A DNA stretch of 64,000 bases from Dipylidium caninum. Lineage: Eukaryota; Platyhelminthes; Cestoda; Cyclophyllidea; Dipylidiidae. The stretch spans positions 3,224,001 to 3,288,000 of the forward strand of contig QEYB01001046.1 in the NCBI GenBank assembly GCA_017562135.1. The letters run 5' to 3'. Positions 51,201 through 62,329 of the stretch are shown one piece after another (position 1 is the stretch's first letter; every line of letters begins with the position of its first letter). Both the position numbers and the translations under genes were made by a program. The notes under the pieces are model-generated. The model was given only the letters and a program-made list of their open reading frames with translations, did no database searches and was not told the DNA's origin.

Positions 51201-53103
51201 TGTGTTTCATGCAGCGATGACCGATAATAACAGTTGCTCTCTCTCTTACCAAAGGCAGTGGCTCCACTCTCTCTCGAAATAGGTCGGAGTGCAAAAAATT
51301 CGGAAACATCGCCTATCTTACTGAGCTCTTCGCTGTCACAGTTAGGTGGGCATAGGAAACGTTGATGTTGGGATCAGCAGCGGCAATCCCAATGAATCGA
51401 ATTGTTCCGCTTGTGTGGAATTGGCCTCCACTGCGAGGTCCGCGAAGTTGTAAGTAGCCGCTTCCCGTGTCTCCGGGGGGCAAACACATGTGAATGGTAA
51501 GGAGAGTGCCGATGCCTGACAAGGCCGATTCCACGGTGGATGGATCAACTGTCAGAAGTGGCGGTTCCGGAAACTGAAACGACATCCCCAAGTTGATTAG
51601 CCTCATCTCATTGAAAATAGTCTCTACGAAAGTAATCGGTTGAAAGCATAAATGGGAACGTTTTTGTGGCGTTAAGATCCAATCATATCGCATGCGAATA
51701 CTCAACAGGTTGTCTGCTACAGCGGAGAGATACCGTTTTATTGCCGTTTATAAAAGTGACTGCATGTTGCACACCTACCCTCGGTTTAATCTCACTGATA
51801 CCAGACGGACCACCCATTTTCACTGTCACCTGCATTGAACTGGAGTCCCCTGCAAAATCTCCGTCGTTTCTGGCCACCACAGTAAAATTGGCCGATCTGA
51901 GCAACTGCCAAGTCTTGAAGGTATTCAATGACTTGAAGAAGACCTCTCCGACAGGGCTGATGCTAAAAAGTTCCGGTTCATCTCCAGAGTGGTGGAGTGA
52001 GTATATGATAGTCTGGCAGTCGCCTTGGGGCTCGCCATGCACAGCGGTGCAGATATCGAGGTCTGTAGCGGCTATCTGCGCGATCGACTTCGTGTAATCG
52101 TCCATCTCCGTTGTTATCAAGCACGCCTTCGTCCAGAATGTGGGTGGATTGTTGTCTGCAATGAAATCAGCAACACCGTCGGGTTATGAAGTCCGACAAT
52201 CACGTCCATTAAGTAGTCCAATTAGCCCGTATATCGCCTTTCTTGGTCTCCTCTCCTTGTTATATCAAGTCGAACGAGTAAATTGGTGAATTGTCTCGTT
52301 AGGTTGCTTTCCAAGTTTCGATCTACACTGGCTTTTTCTACCTGATTTTCGCTTTTAGACATTGTTAGAGTTTGGTCAGGCTAGATGGAACCTCTCATCT
52401 TAAATGCGGCCTTAAATGACCCTCATATTCATGGCTCGCTGGTAGCCATTTCAGTGGAAGTACTAAGGGGAAGATGACTTAGTGAAAGCACTCCTGGGCA
52501 ATTTGGCAGCAAAGAGGGAGACAAGCCGCCCCTGGTCTCGAGCCACGGTGGCAATCGCCCCATCTTTCTTGTGCTAACAATTAAGATAAGTTTTTCTCAA
52601 CTTGCACTTCACATTCAGCACCAATAAGCTATCAAAGCTTAGTGACTGGGAGCTACCCGCAAATTGTGGAGTTTCTGGGGTTTCTCTTCCCGCACAAATT
52701 ACTCCAACACTTAAATGTTTCCTTTTCCAGATTTTTACCGTTCGTTCAACAGACGAACTTACACGGCTGGTCACACGAAGCACCAAATCTGCAATTCGGA
52801 CATCCACTGGTAGACACTGCTGTGGAGGCAGACCTTAAGGAGTTAAAAAAGAAGGAAAATATGTTTAGTGGTTTTAACAAGGCATATATGATCCAGTAAT
52901 ATAAAAAGGCTTCTTCTGTTACAAGAGGGACGAGACCTGCACGCTAAAAACATGGACGATGAGCAAAGGATAAAACGAAGAGGATGAATCTCATACTGGA
53001 GTGCTCTGCACGCCTCATCCTGGGTGATGCGAGCAACATTCAGATCCTCGGCACCTGCCACGAGGGGAATGAGAAGAACCCAAAGTCTTAAGATGTTGAC
53101 CAT
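42270..53103 (-). CDS. Gene A: large secreted modular protein (cadherin-like, VPAKS repeats, discoidin-like, Asp-box)
   Basis: The product starts with a signal peptide (MVNILRLWVLLIPLVAGAED), so secretion or surface display is likely; I saw no membrane anchor. Exons fixed by phase: 52997-53103, 52763-52833 (Cys-rich, ending CDQPY), 51779-52155 (cadherin-like: NNPPTFW, IAATDLD, FSISPVGEVFF, MQVTV), 48421-48644, 42540-42806, 42270-42379. Approximate exons between: 51.31-51.61, 50.45-50.81, 49.83-50.23, 49.45-49.66, 48.79-49.06, 47.8-48.06, 47.22-47.46, 46.86-47.19, 46.59-46.83, 45.70-45.89, 45.0-45.3, 44.54-44.82, 44.03-44.29, 43.47-43.73, 43.18-43.39 and 42.85-43.09 kb. Several exons share a beta-strand pattern around VPAKS or LPNGQ. 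SWVDVLFGQAVTIDLLTI with RHRALRIIIKNDRHKHEILA fits an F5/8C (discoidin) module. YVMSNDSGNSW is an Asp-box. The protein ends GQSVES. No whole-protein homologue is known to me. Confidence 0.7.
43180..43730 (-). other. Discoidin (F5/8C)-like module of gene A, two exons
   Basis: The upper exon (about 43467-43730) ends in a perfect GTAAGT donor after SFSFQLE. It carries FWTAYARSWVDVLFGQAVTI and NWPTSLRFLISQNGRSF, matching the F5/8C pattern W-V-x-V-x-x-G-Q followed by a strand with S-x-D/N-G-x-x-F. The lower exon (about 43180-43392) supplies RPVTF and RALRIIIKNDRHKHEILAVK with FYGAL, matching the family's closing RYIRI...LRVELYG strands. Such modules usually bind glycans, lipids or collagen; the ligand here is unknown. 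Confidence 0.6.
51779..52155 (-). other. Cadherin-like repeat exon of gene A
   Basis: One exon of 377 bases encodes almost a whole cadherin-type repeat. It opens with NNPPTFW, as in the DxNDNxP linker. It then contains IAATDLD (the DxD position), IIYSL, FSISPVGEVFF and a closing SSMQVTV strand. The exon starts after one base of a codon and ends in phase 0. The matching exon in gene B (60686-61066) opens NNPLEFAEPAYVV and contains IVAVDADA. Some calcium ligands are recognisable, but the canonical xEx is not obvious, so calcium binding is uncertain. Confidence 0.7.
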
Positions 53104-53130
53104 TATTGCCTAGTTGTGTTAGAAAGCGAC

Positions 53131-53176
53131 ATTTATGTAGTTAGTGGTACTTTGGAGACAATTTTGTGGCCAATCA
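53131..53176 (-). promoter_or_regulatory. Putative core promoter of gene A (CCAAT and TATA-like)
   Basis: On the minus strand a GATTGGCC (inverted CCAAT) at about 53169-53175 is followed about 35 bases later by ACATAAATG near 53131-53138. The gene A ATG is only about 30 bases further on. Gene B shows the same order and spacing, which supports a shared promoter design. Confidence 0.4.
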
Positions 53177-54553
53177 AAACGCAGACAGGAGTTTCATTTA
53201 GTCCTCTTACACCGTGAAAATAGGCGTAAATGAGGACAGAATGGCGCTTTCTTTCTCATCCCTTCAACGCGGCTCCGCATCTTCGCTGTTGCCCGATAGT
53301 TTTCACCGAACGTCCGCCATTTGGTGGAGTTGTCGACGCAGCCCCCGTGGAAACCCTCTTCCCCAGGACAAATAGGTCCCAATTATGGCATAGAGATGCG
53401 AGTCAGAGTAAGGCCATTTCAGAGAAAATGCCATTTCTTTGGCGCCGAATGTCGAAATTTGGGCTGCCCCGATGGCTGGAGTCGTGAGGGAAACCCAGCT
53501 GCCTATTTGGTGGTTTCCTTCTCAAACCCGATTCACCTCGAGATGAATTAGCCCTACTGAAAGAAGTCCAGCAGAATAGGTTTCAGATCTCAGTTTTCAT
53601 GGTGACTTTCCCATATCGTCTCAGGACTCACAGGCGTGAGACACAGCGCTGACTCACGACGGAGTGTGCATGTGGAACCAAGTCTTCCTTGTTTCAGTTA
53701 TCCGTGCCTCACCATCACGCGCCCTCCGCAAGCACTGTCGCCCTTTACAAGGGTCAAACTGGCTATCAATAACTTTCCAGAGGAGTCCATAGATTCAGGT
53801 CTATCAATGGCAAATTGCCGGACCCACCTTCCCATCTCCCGACTCATTCTCTCCCATTTCCAGGTAGTCGTTAACCTAAAGAAACCTTTTCTCTCAACCT
53901 CTCCTGTTACACATATTGAGATAACCAGGTAGGGTTCTGAAATCGTGTCCCAGTAATAGCCAAATAGAGAATATTTGGGACGTTGCAGCCACATCGCCTT
54001 GCTACTTAAATGACAACTCTTTTCTGAGAGCCCTGTTCCAACCTATTAGCAGATTAAAGGATGACTGTTTAATATTGCACTGCTCCTTTAAAATTCCGGT
54101 GACTTGTATGTTACCATTTTAAAAGAATCGACAGACTGTCTGTGCAACTCAGTAATTTTGCAGATGATTTCACACATGAGTAAATGAAGAATGAAAATCT
54201 CGAGATCTTAAATGTATGGCGAACCGGTCCTTAAACCAATAAACGTGAAAGTCTTCCTGAAGGAGTCCTACCAGGCGAATAATTTTGCCATTGAGAGCCT
54301 GTCCCGCATGGGGAATATTAATTTTTTGCCGCGGCAAAGCCTGGGGGTGCAGCACACTCGAATATTTCTGGCCCTCTCGGGTGGACACACGCCTGCACAC
54401 ACAACGAGAGCACACGACATGGAATAGACTGCTTTATGATCCGGTTATGTGAGTGATGCTAGGGGGAGGACGATGACGGGGAGGGGTTGGAGCCATTCCG
54501 AGAGTTGGCCAACCGTAGACGGTCTGCGGTGCGACTGTCCAACAATCGCCACT
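53177..54553 (-). other. Spacer between genes B and A with a possible repeat-exon fragment
   Basis: Most of this stretch has no supported gene. The segment 53700-53994 on the minus strand reads LFGYYWDTISEPYLVISICV and TGEVERKGFFRL. It resembles by pattern the exon of gene A near 47.8-48.06 kb (GYIMWLLYLVFSTEG, FDFSVAVGNEKG). It could be a decayed copy of that exon, or an exon of a small gene between A and B. A similar fragment (GYFGYYWETV) lies at about 62.09-62.14 kb, upstream of gene B. Confidence 0.3.
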
Positions 54554-57500
54554 TCATTTCGAAGTCGAATATTGTAGGCTCACCACCATTTGATTTCCAT
54601 AGTACACCCACTCGTTGGAAACTGTAAATGCACAAAAGGAATTTATTATGAAATTTATTGACTTATCAGCTTTTTCGAAAGGCAAAATCTTAACAAAGAC
54701 TACTCTTGGCTTTCGCCATCCAATTTGCTGAAACAGGCGAGTGGACAAGGGCAGCCTTAGTGTGTCATATTATCGGCACCAAGTGGGTTGAACTAGGTGG
54801 TGGCCCAGAAAACTCTCCTTGAAAATCGTATTTCCATGGCGTGCCGATTAGAGAGCATGCGTGGGGAAAAGGAGGGGCACTCGACGCCAAAGTGACATTA
54901 GGAAACTCTTCACTTTAGCACTGTGCCTTTAGTGAGACGCAACTCAACAAGGTGAGGGAAGAGGCTTCATTTCCCCATGACTACGGAGCCTCAGTAGGCT
55001 ACCCGACTCATCAACCCAAGTAGCCTTTTGAAGGGCTCAGAGTCATCAGTCTTGTTACTACTCAAAGTACAAAGTACAGAGCAATTTTTAGCTGACGACA
55101 CGTACTTGTCCAATTTCGGACGCTGAGAGAAGTGTTTATTGCTGGCGAGTCACCGTCCACTGGCATAGGCACGGCCACGACTACCGATTGAAGGTTCTTC
55201 AACCATCTGTAGTATATATTGTCAATATACGTCCACGAATCGCCGTAGTCTTCACTCATTAGGTGGACCCTTCTTGTCTGTGAGTACCCGATGATCGTGT
55301 GTCTCTGCGCCATATAGCCCATGGCGTGTGAAATTGTTGTGCCCAAATCTTACAAAAAAAACCAGTCGTCCAGCCTCAAAATGTTAAGTCGTCTGGTTGG
55401 AAGTATGTAGAAAAATTGGTTCATAATGGCAAAGGGGAACTTACTTTTCCACAGACGGGGAGTTTTATCGAAAGCCATAAAGCAAGTAGGAGCGAAAGTC
55501 ATATTTTCTAGTGAAGATGGTATTTGATCGCACAATACTATGAAATTTTGCCCATCGAGGAAACTCCGAGATGGTAACTCATCGAAAAAGTAAGGTGCTT
55601 TCACACCTGTGGAGAAAAGCAGCCATCTTCAAGTGATATCGACTGAGGAGGGCCACGTGTAGGGACAAAATACGTTTTAAGGAAAGTATGCCCTTATATC
55701 CGTCTAAACTTTCATTTTCCCGCCATGGGGGTTTTGAATAGCTAACGATTACATTTTGGATTACCTTTACTGTCGACGGGTAAAAGTAGGTAGGATTTGA
55801 CTTGTGCCGATAGCAGATATTGAGACACTTGGGTAGAAGACACAGTTGAATGAATTCTACAACGCCGCAATCCACTTCTACCATCTTCGAAATATCCAAT
55901 TGCCTGCAGCGGCATCCGAGGATGCAGTACAATATGCACGGCTGTCTGTGAGGCGCCCAAAGAGTTGCCCTGCTGCATAAGAACAAACCGTCCAAGTGAG
56001 CGTGCACTAGCCTGCCCCACAATCACGAAGGTAGCAGGGGTAAGTCACCTCAAATGCTTGACCGTCTCCGTCACCCCCGAGCGGCAGCAGAGTGGCATCC
56101 ACGTACGAGCCTTCCCGTCTCGGGCTGCTGATGGTGGTATAGTCTCCACGCAGCAACAACGATATCGCGTCTTTGCATTCCACAAAGGATTCGTTAGCCG
56201 TACCCACCTGCAGATATACTGAGGACTCCCTGGTGAAGTTAAGAATGACATGTCAGCAGTCTCGCATTAAGCACAAGTTGGCCAAAATAAGCATTAAGTA
56301 ACTATGCTGCCTATGGTAAGTCTGCGCCTGTTTATGCTGCAGATATTAGAGAGTAGAGTTAAAGCACCGCGCTTTAACAAAGGACAAAGAGGGACAAGTA
56401 GCACGAAAATGGGTCTTTTTTGTCACGAACTATATGTTTGTATTGCAGAACGCAAGGTGGGCCTCGATGGCAACAGCTACTCAGTCTACATCCCTAGTGG
56501 AGGCATGACGTGATGCGCCCCTGCTTACTTGTCATTTTGCTGACCCCTCAGAAGGTGGAGTGCGATTGGAAAGAGAGAAGGTAAGAGATTCAGTCCTATG
56601 AGCGCGGCCTTCAAACGTGCCAACGAACTCTTGCCGCAGAAGGCCTGAATCTCAATCGGGGAAGTAGCATCTTTTTGATTTAACTGAAGCGTTAGCTTCA
56701 AGTCAATGAAATCGGCGTCTGGATGTGGCTTCTTGTTCCTCATCTTGTACTCGCATCCTGTTAAAAATCAGCCATTGAAGCTGAGGAAATACGCCGCTGC
56801 AGGGTTTCCGGCTCTTCACTCACCAGTGTTGAACACAGGACCGACAGCCATCTCCACTGTGTCGTATTGGTCAAGCAAACTTCGGTTCGTGAAAGTAATG
56901 TTGTAGTCGGCATACCAAAGGGCTGGCAAGTTCGAACCGCCTCTAATTTTGAGGCGCTTTACTAAGAGGTAATTCCCGTTGCCTGGACCTCCGGAGTAGC
57001 TGACCTTAAATTTCAAGTTATCAATATACGCACCCAGTTTGATTCGAAGTCTGAAGTGGAGAGTTGTCTCTTCACGAGGCCTCATGATTATCACGTGAGG
57101 AGAAGGAAATTGAAAGGAAATGTCCTGAATCAAATGTGGGTTGATGGTTATGGGCAGTTAGATGGGCAGAGAGGCAAAGGACATGGGAAAGGAGGCCACG
57201 CGGGATACGGAGGCCTGGATCGCTTATGTTACTCTTTTAACGTAGTAGATGGATAAAGTCCTGTCTTACGCTGTCTGAAAGACTTGAGACGTCGTGTGGG
57301 AACGATTCAGGCGAGAGGACAAAGTGCACCTTCACGTGGGTATTGGCAACGCTCCCTTTCAGTACGAGCTCCTCGCCAACTCGGATTCTTGTGTACTTAA
57401 CCCGCATATAGACGCCCACAACAACCTAAATTGCATGGAGCAGGGGATTACCATTCGGAAAGAAAAAACGGCCCGGTAAGTTCGTGTCAGCTATCTTTGT

Positions 57501-60500
57501 GAAGTTAAATTCCTCCCAACTATGCCATCTGGTGCTCATTAAATGGGGCAATTTATTTGACCACCAACTCGCATTCCCTGCCGCGTCAGTCCACCGGTTG
57601 GTGGCGCTCCAAGGCGGGAGATTATATCGCGACAGGACCCAGAGTGAGTGAGAGGCAAAAGGCCACCAACCTTGTTGTCATCTTCGGCAAGACAAATCAG
57701 ATGGCCGAGATCAGCAGTGGAGACGAAGTTTGGGGTCTCTCTAGGGCAAAGAGAATGGACGGCTCGGTCAGCGAGTGGCAAATAAGGTGGAGAAAAGGTG
57801 AAGTTCTGGCGACCATTTGACTTAGCGTCAAGCTCATCTCAAAAGAGAGTAAAAGCCGAGAACAACGAGCGTGATGACTTGAGGAAAGCCGCTGCCCTCT
57901 TCCTCCTCATTTGCCTAACACACAGAGCACATGTCGGGCGGATCCAATGGCAGTGCTACTGGTGGATGTCACCTCAAAGTATGCATGTGCCCACTTTGGA
58001 TTAAGAAGAGTTGGGAAAAGTGAAGAAGATGTTATGAGCGTGAACTAAAAGCAGAACAGGGACTTCGGTCTAAAGTGTTAACCGAGGACGCAAGACGAGT
58101 AGTTATGAGGGCATTGGAGGTCGACATCTACTTAGGAGTTTATGTCAGTGGAAAAAAGCATCTCTGCTGAATCATCGCCTCGAAGCACAGGCCTAGCGAG
58201 TGCGTCAAGCCCCGCCCGCGCAGTCTTTTCCACTTATCACCAAAGTTAGGCTTCGGGGAGATTGCGACTGTGGGAGGTTGAGGAGTCCTCCATTCCGCCA
58301 CTTACTTCGCCTCGTTGTGATCGCAACCGGCGACATGTTCGCTCCACAATATGCTCCTACCCAGACGCAATACATGAGGGCAGCACAGAGTGACAATTTT
58401 ATTTTGAGGGAGGCTCACAGATACAATGAACTCCCCACTCGACTTTGCTGGCACTCTAAATGTCACAAGCACTAGAACATAGTCTCCGGATTGTAGAGGA
58501 CGCATCACTGCCTCCATGGTCTCCACGTCAACGATTTCCATCGTCAAATTGTATGGTATCGGCGGCTAAAACGGAGAGTAGACGGCCATCAGCCATTAAG
58601 GGCGGCAACTGACAACCGACATGGCTGACACACTTGACTTCCCTCATGCCGTGGAGGGCTCCCAATTAATTCGCTCACTTTGCCATAACACAAAAAGCAT
58701 TTGATAGCGCGTTTACATATTCGGTTATGTCTATCACTTCGGTGGTGTCCATTTTAAAGAAAAGACGGGTCTTCGAGACTTACCTTAACGCCTTTCAACG
58801 GCCCCTCGCCGAAAAATTGGCTGCGCGCTGTCGTTCGAATGGGTCCACTGTTGAGGGAGCAGGTGATGCTGCCATTAACTGCCTGTGTTGTATTCAGTAG
58901 TGTGTAAATAACAGCCTGAAACACAGTGGGCAGCGGTTCCTCGTCTGAAAGCAATTTTGAGTATGACTTAAACAAATTTCGCAGCACTCGAATGGGAGGC
59001 CCGTCTTGGGCTCAACCGGGAGGCCCTTACGTGGGGCGTAGAGGTGACCCATGTGAATGGCTCCGCTGGGACAATGTTCCCCCATCGAGTAAACGTTAGG
59101 ATATGCAAAATTCTCATCGTTCCATGAAAAGACGCATTAACGTCGACAATTCTTTATTTGTGTTTGTGGCAATCACTTCGCATTTTGCCAGTAGATTGCG
59201 GAAATATCCTGAAAGTGGCCCGACTTCGAAGATAAACGTTAAAAGACCATCAAACGAAGAAGAGTGGTCGAGGAATATGGTGGATTTAGCACTGGTTTCT
59301 CCGGATTCCTGTCGGGCAAAAGGATGATTAAGAAGGTGGAGATGGGGGGTGAAAGGCCATCGTCGAGATTAGGAACCCAGCGTGACTGAATTCCAGCTGG
59401 CTGGCCGCAGCACTAACACAGTGTTCGCCATCGCGGGGTTGGAGATGAGGAATCGTGAAAACCATGTCCAGTTAGCAACCTAGGTCATGGTAACCATTGT
59501 CGGCCTTCTTGGCCGTTAAGAGTAGTAAGGTTTATAGACATTGGGCAAAGAAAGGATTTGTCGTAACCCCAAACATGCCATATCGTCTGTATAGGGTCAG
59601 GTTGGTTAGCCCCATCTATTCTAACGCTCCATTTGTGGTCCTTTAACCGGCTCGGGGCCATATGAGGACACTCGAAATTGTTTACAGTAAGTAAGCACTA
59701 CGTCATTACAGTTTGTCGACTTACAGGAGGATAGGCAGGAATGAAAGGCAACTCGCAAACTTCGTCGACTTTCCATTCGCCGTTTTCCGCCACAAAGGCA
59801 AAGTGTACGGGGGATTTCGCTTCGGGACCGAATACTAGGTAGAGGAGCCACGACATATATCCATTATCTCCTCTGCTTGATATGCCGTCTTGCGAAAACT
59901 CAGCCCTCCGACTGGCGTGGTTTGGTAATCAAAAGATAGGATTCGTTAAGAGAGCAAAAAATTTCCCTGCAGCGAGTATGTGTGTGTCTACCTCCGATTT
60001 GCATTAATGGTCCGACCCATTGAGTCAGGCGAAAGGTGTGGTGATGTGCAAACGAAAATCCTTTATTAGGCGTAAGGAGAAAGCTACGTAGGAGAGATGT
60101 GTGGGGCAGAAATTAGCTCGTTGCTAGCTTTAACAGGATATTGGGGAAACCGACATACGGTCCAGTGGAGAAAGAGGAGTTGCCCCTTGGATTTAGTGAG
60201 GCTCCTTCCATGTCGTAAAAGCTTTACTCCCGACACGTAAACCGACTCGAACAGCGCCTCAGACGTTATGCTGACGGAGACGCGCAAGTTTTGCCCCCGG
60301 GACAGCCGCATGGCTACTTGTAAAATTTGTACTGAGTAGGGGCGCAGCGCTCCAGACCCAGGGTAGAATCTGCCAACGGCAAACTGAAAGAGGAGAAGGC
60401 CAAAGCCTAACACCCTCGGGCCCACAGGAATGCTGGTACCGGAGTCTCAGTCGTCTGCAATGTCTTCACCTTTTCCAGCTCTACGGGACTTTCAAAATTG

Positions 60501-61681
60501 TAAAGCTCGGGTATTCATAGCTCTTAGGCATATAAGTTGACCTTACCATGAGAAAACGGTAGTGGTTAATAGGAGATGCACTATTTCATTTCAATAAGAC
60601 CTCTTCGAGGAAACGCTATATTAAACCCCATTTTAGGGGCGACTTCGAGTTGTTGTCGAGCTTTGGGTAAATAGAAATGGCGTACCTTCGAAGGAGGTTT
60701 GGGGATTAACCGTCTTTTGGGAATGATTGAAGCAATCGTCACCCTGACAGAACTATAATCGTTCGCAAACTCTCCTCGATTTCGAGCCACCCACGGTGAA
60801 GGTAGATGACCCGATATACTTCCAGGCAATGAAGTCGTCTGACGTTCTGAAATGGACCTCTCCGAGGGAATTTATTCTGTAGAGATGGTGCTCGTCGGAC
60901 GAATATTCTATAGAATAGTCGATAATTTGACAGTCGTGGGGTGAAGTGTTATTTGAGATGCGGGCGTCCGCGTCCACCGCAACAATGTTGGCAACCAGGT
61001 CTGAGTAAACACTCAGCGCCGTCCGCACTACGTAGGCCGGTTCGGCGAATTCCAGGGGATTGTTATCTGGAAGGTTTGAAGAGAATAGCAGCAGGTTGGC
61101 ATAAAGGCCCTCTTTTTCCTCACCAGTTGGATGCATCAATGCGCTATCGCGGACGCGATTACCTCAGCCGTATGGGGGACTTCGACATAATAAGAATAAA
61201 GAATTTAAATTGGCAACAAAGTGATATAACGGCTAGCCAGACGCTAGAACAACACCTTGTGTACATTAACCAACTTTTGACCTGTTAGACGGTGGTGTAA
61301 ATAAAGATGTCGGAAGTCCACTCTATGCAATCATTAGTTCCAAATATCAGTTCATTCTATACTTGAACGAAAACTCACAGGGCTGATCACAAGACGGCCC
61401 TTGCTTGCATGGAGGGCATCGTCCCTCTAAACGAGGCGTAGCAGTTACTCTAGGTGTTGGGAGAGGTTAAGATCTGTTATAAATAAAGGGGTGTGGGATG
61501 CTTCAAAAACATAGGGGTTAATCAGCTCCCATGTCACTGAGGAAGTTCATCAAGAGGATACTACTACGAGGACTTACTGTGCATTCTCGGGTGCATCGCC
61601 CACGGGCATCAGCGCACTTTGAACGGGAAACGTGTACTCGCACAAGAGTGTGAGTGAGTAGATCAACAGGGGTGATATCAT
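54554..61681 (-). CDS. Gene B: paralogue of gene A, shorter, with two apparent +1 frameshifts
   Basis: Signal-peptide exon 61578-61681 (MISPLLIYSLTLLCEYTF, ending in phase 2 like gene A). Exon 2 is 61379-61449, 71 bases exactly as in gene A, with CPPCKQGPSCDQP against CPNCRFGASCDQP. Exon 3, 60686-61066, is cadherin-like. Exon 4, 60159-60383, begins FAVGRFYPGSG. Approximate later exons: 59.72-59.86, 58.9-59.08, 58.79-58.98, 58.30-58.55, 57.24-57.42, 56.82-57.13, 56.53-56.74, 56.05-56.21, 55.75-55.99 and 55.36-55.60 kb. The last two, 55106-55348 and 54554-54621, are fixed by phase. FRVPAKSSGEF, NFIVLCDQIPSSLE with CFMAFDKTPRLW, and LMSEDYGDSW parallel gene A in the same order. Exons 3 and 4 are each one base too long relative to gene A and change frame inside conserved sequence. 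The gene is either intact with assembly errors or a young pseudogene. It lacks the extra repeat block of gene A. Confidence 0.65.
55106..55348 (-). other. Asp-box (BNR-type) exon of gene B
   Basis: This exon begins in phase 1 with LGTTISHAMGY and contains HLMSEDYGDSWTYI, a good Asp-box (S-x-D-x-G-x-S/T-W) as found on beta-propeller blades of sialidases, sortilins and CatSper accessory subunits. Gene A has the matching exon at 42540-42806 (YVMSNDSGNSWISI). Both are followed by one short terminal exon containing a W/I-x-Y-Y...VVS pattern and the stop codon. One blade motif does not prove a complete propeller. Confidence 0.6.
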
Positions 61682-61731
61682 TCTTTTTTAAACACAGGTT
61701 TATCCACACCCAGAAAGTTAAATGAGAAAGC

Positions 61732-61785
61732 CTTTATAAGTGATTCCTGTGCAGGCCATAGGAGACACGCTGGCCGACCAATCAG
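61732..61785 (-). promoter_or_regulatory. Putative core promoter of gene B (CCAAT and TATA)
   Basis: The minus strand has CTGATTGGTC (inverted CCAAT) at about 61777-61786 and CTTATAAAGG at 61731-61740. The gene B ATG is about 50 bases downstream. The arrangement matches that in front of gene A, and the TATA match here is better. Confidence 0.5.
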
Positions 61786-61791
61786 ATGAGC

Positions 61792-62140
61792 TTAGGAATG
61801 GTGATAACTGCCTTGAGTAGACGAGGTCGGCTCCGTGATCAAGGGGACTGCTGCCCTGCCAGCACAGGTTGTAGGCACACGGTGGAGGTCGATGGCCACG
61901 CGGGAGCCCCCGGGTGACCCGATCACCCCGTCACCACGCAGCGGCGGGCTACAGCGCACTGCGAGAGCAGGCTCGCTGAGGGCCGTGCAATTTTGTGGGC
62001 CAGGCGCCAGACTGACCTCAAAGTTCACCTCGTCTGGCATCGCTGTACGTGCATCCAGAACGTGCCCGGAAGTTCGATCAAAGCGTCTCCGACCTCACCG
62101 TTTCCCAGTAATATCCAAAGTAACCGGGCATTAAGTTAAT
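61792..62140 (-). other. Possible repeat-exon fragment upstream of gene B
   Basis: The minus strand contains GYFGYYWETV near 62.1 kb. In a shifted frame it continues as DEVNFEVSLAPGPQNCTALS with further Cys-containing sequence. The GYxxW start resembles the repeat exon in genes A and B and the fragment at 53.7-54.0 kb. It may be the tail of a third array member or a decayed duplicate. The frame changes within it, and no clean splice sites were found. Confidence 0.25.
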
Positions 62141-62329
62141 TGATGGCTTTTCCCAAACGCCCGATCTTGACGAGGGAAGGATTAGGTTCACAAGTCCCCA
62201 GTCTCCAGTGTGACCACTTCTTCCTCAAAAGTGCCCTTTGCACTCTGCCATGTGGTTTTCTTTCCAGTTACTGACTTATGGACTTCTCACGACCTAGCTG
62301 TGACGGTCACCAGTGGATTAACAACTTAC

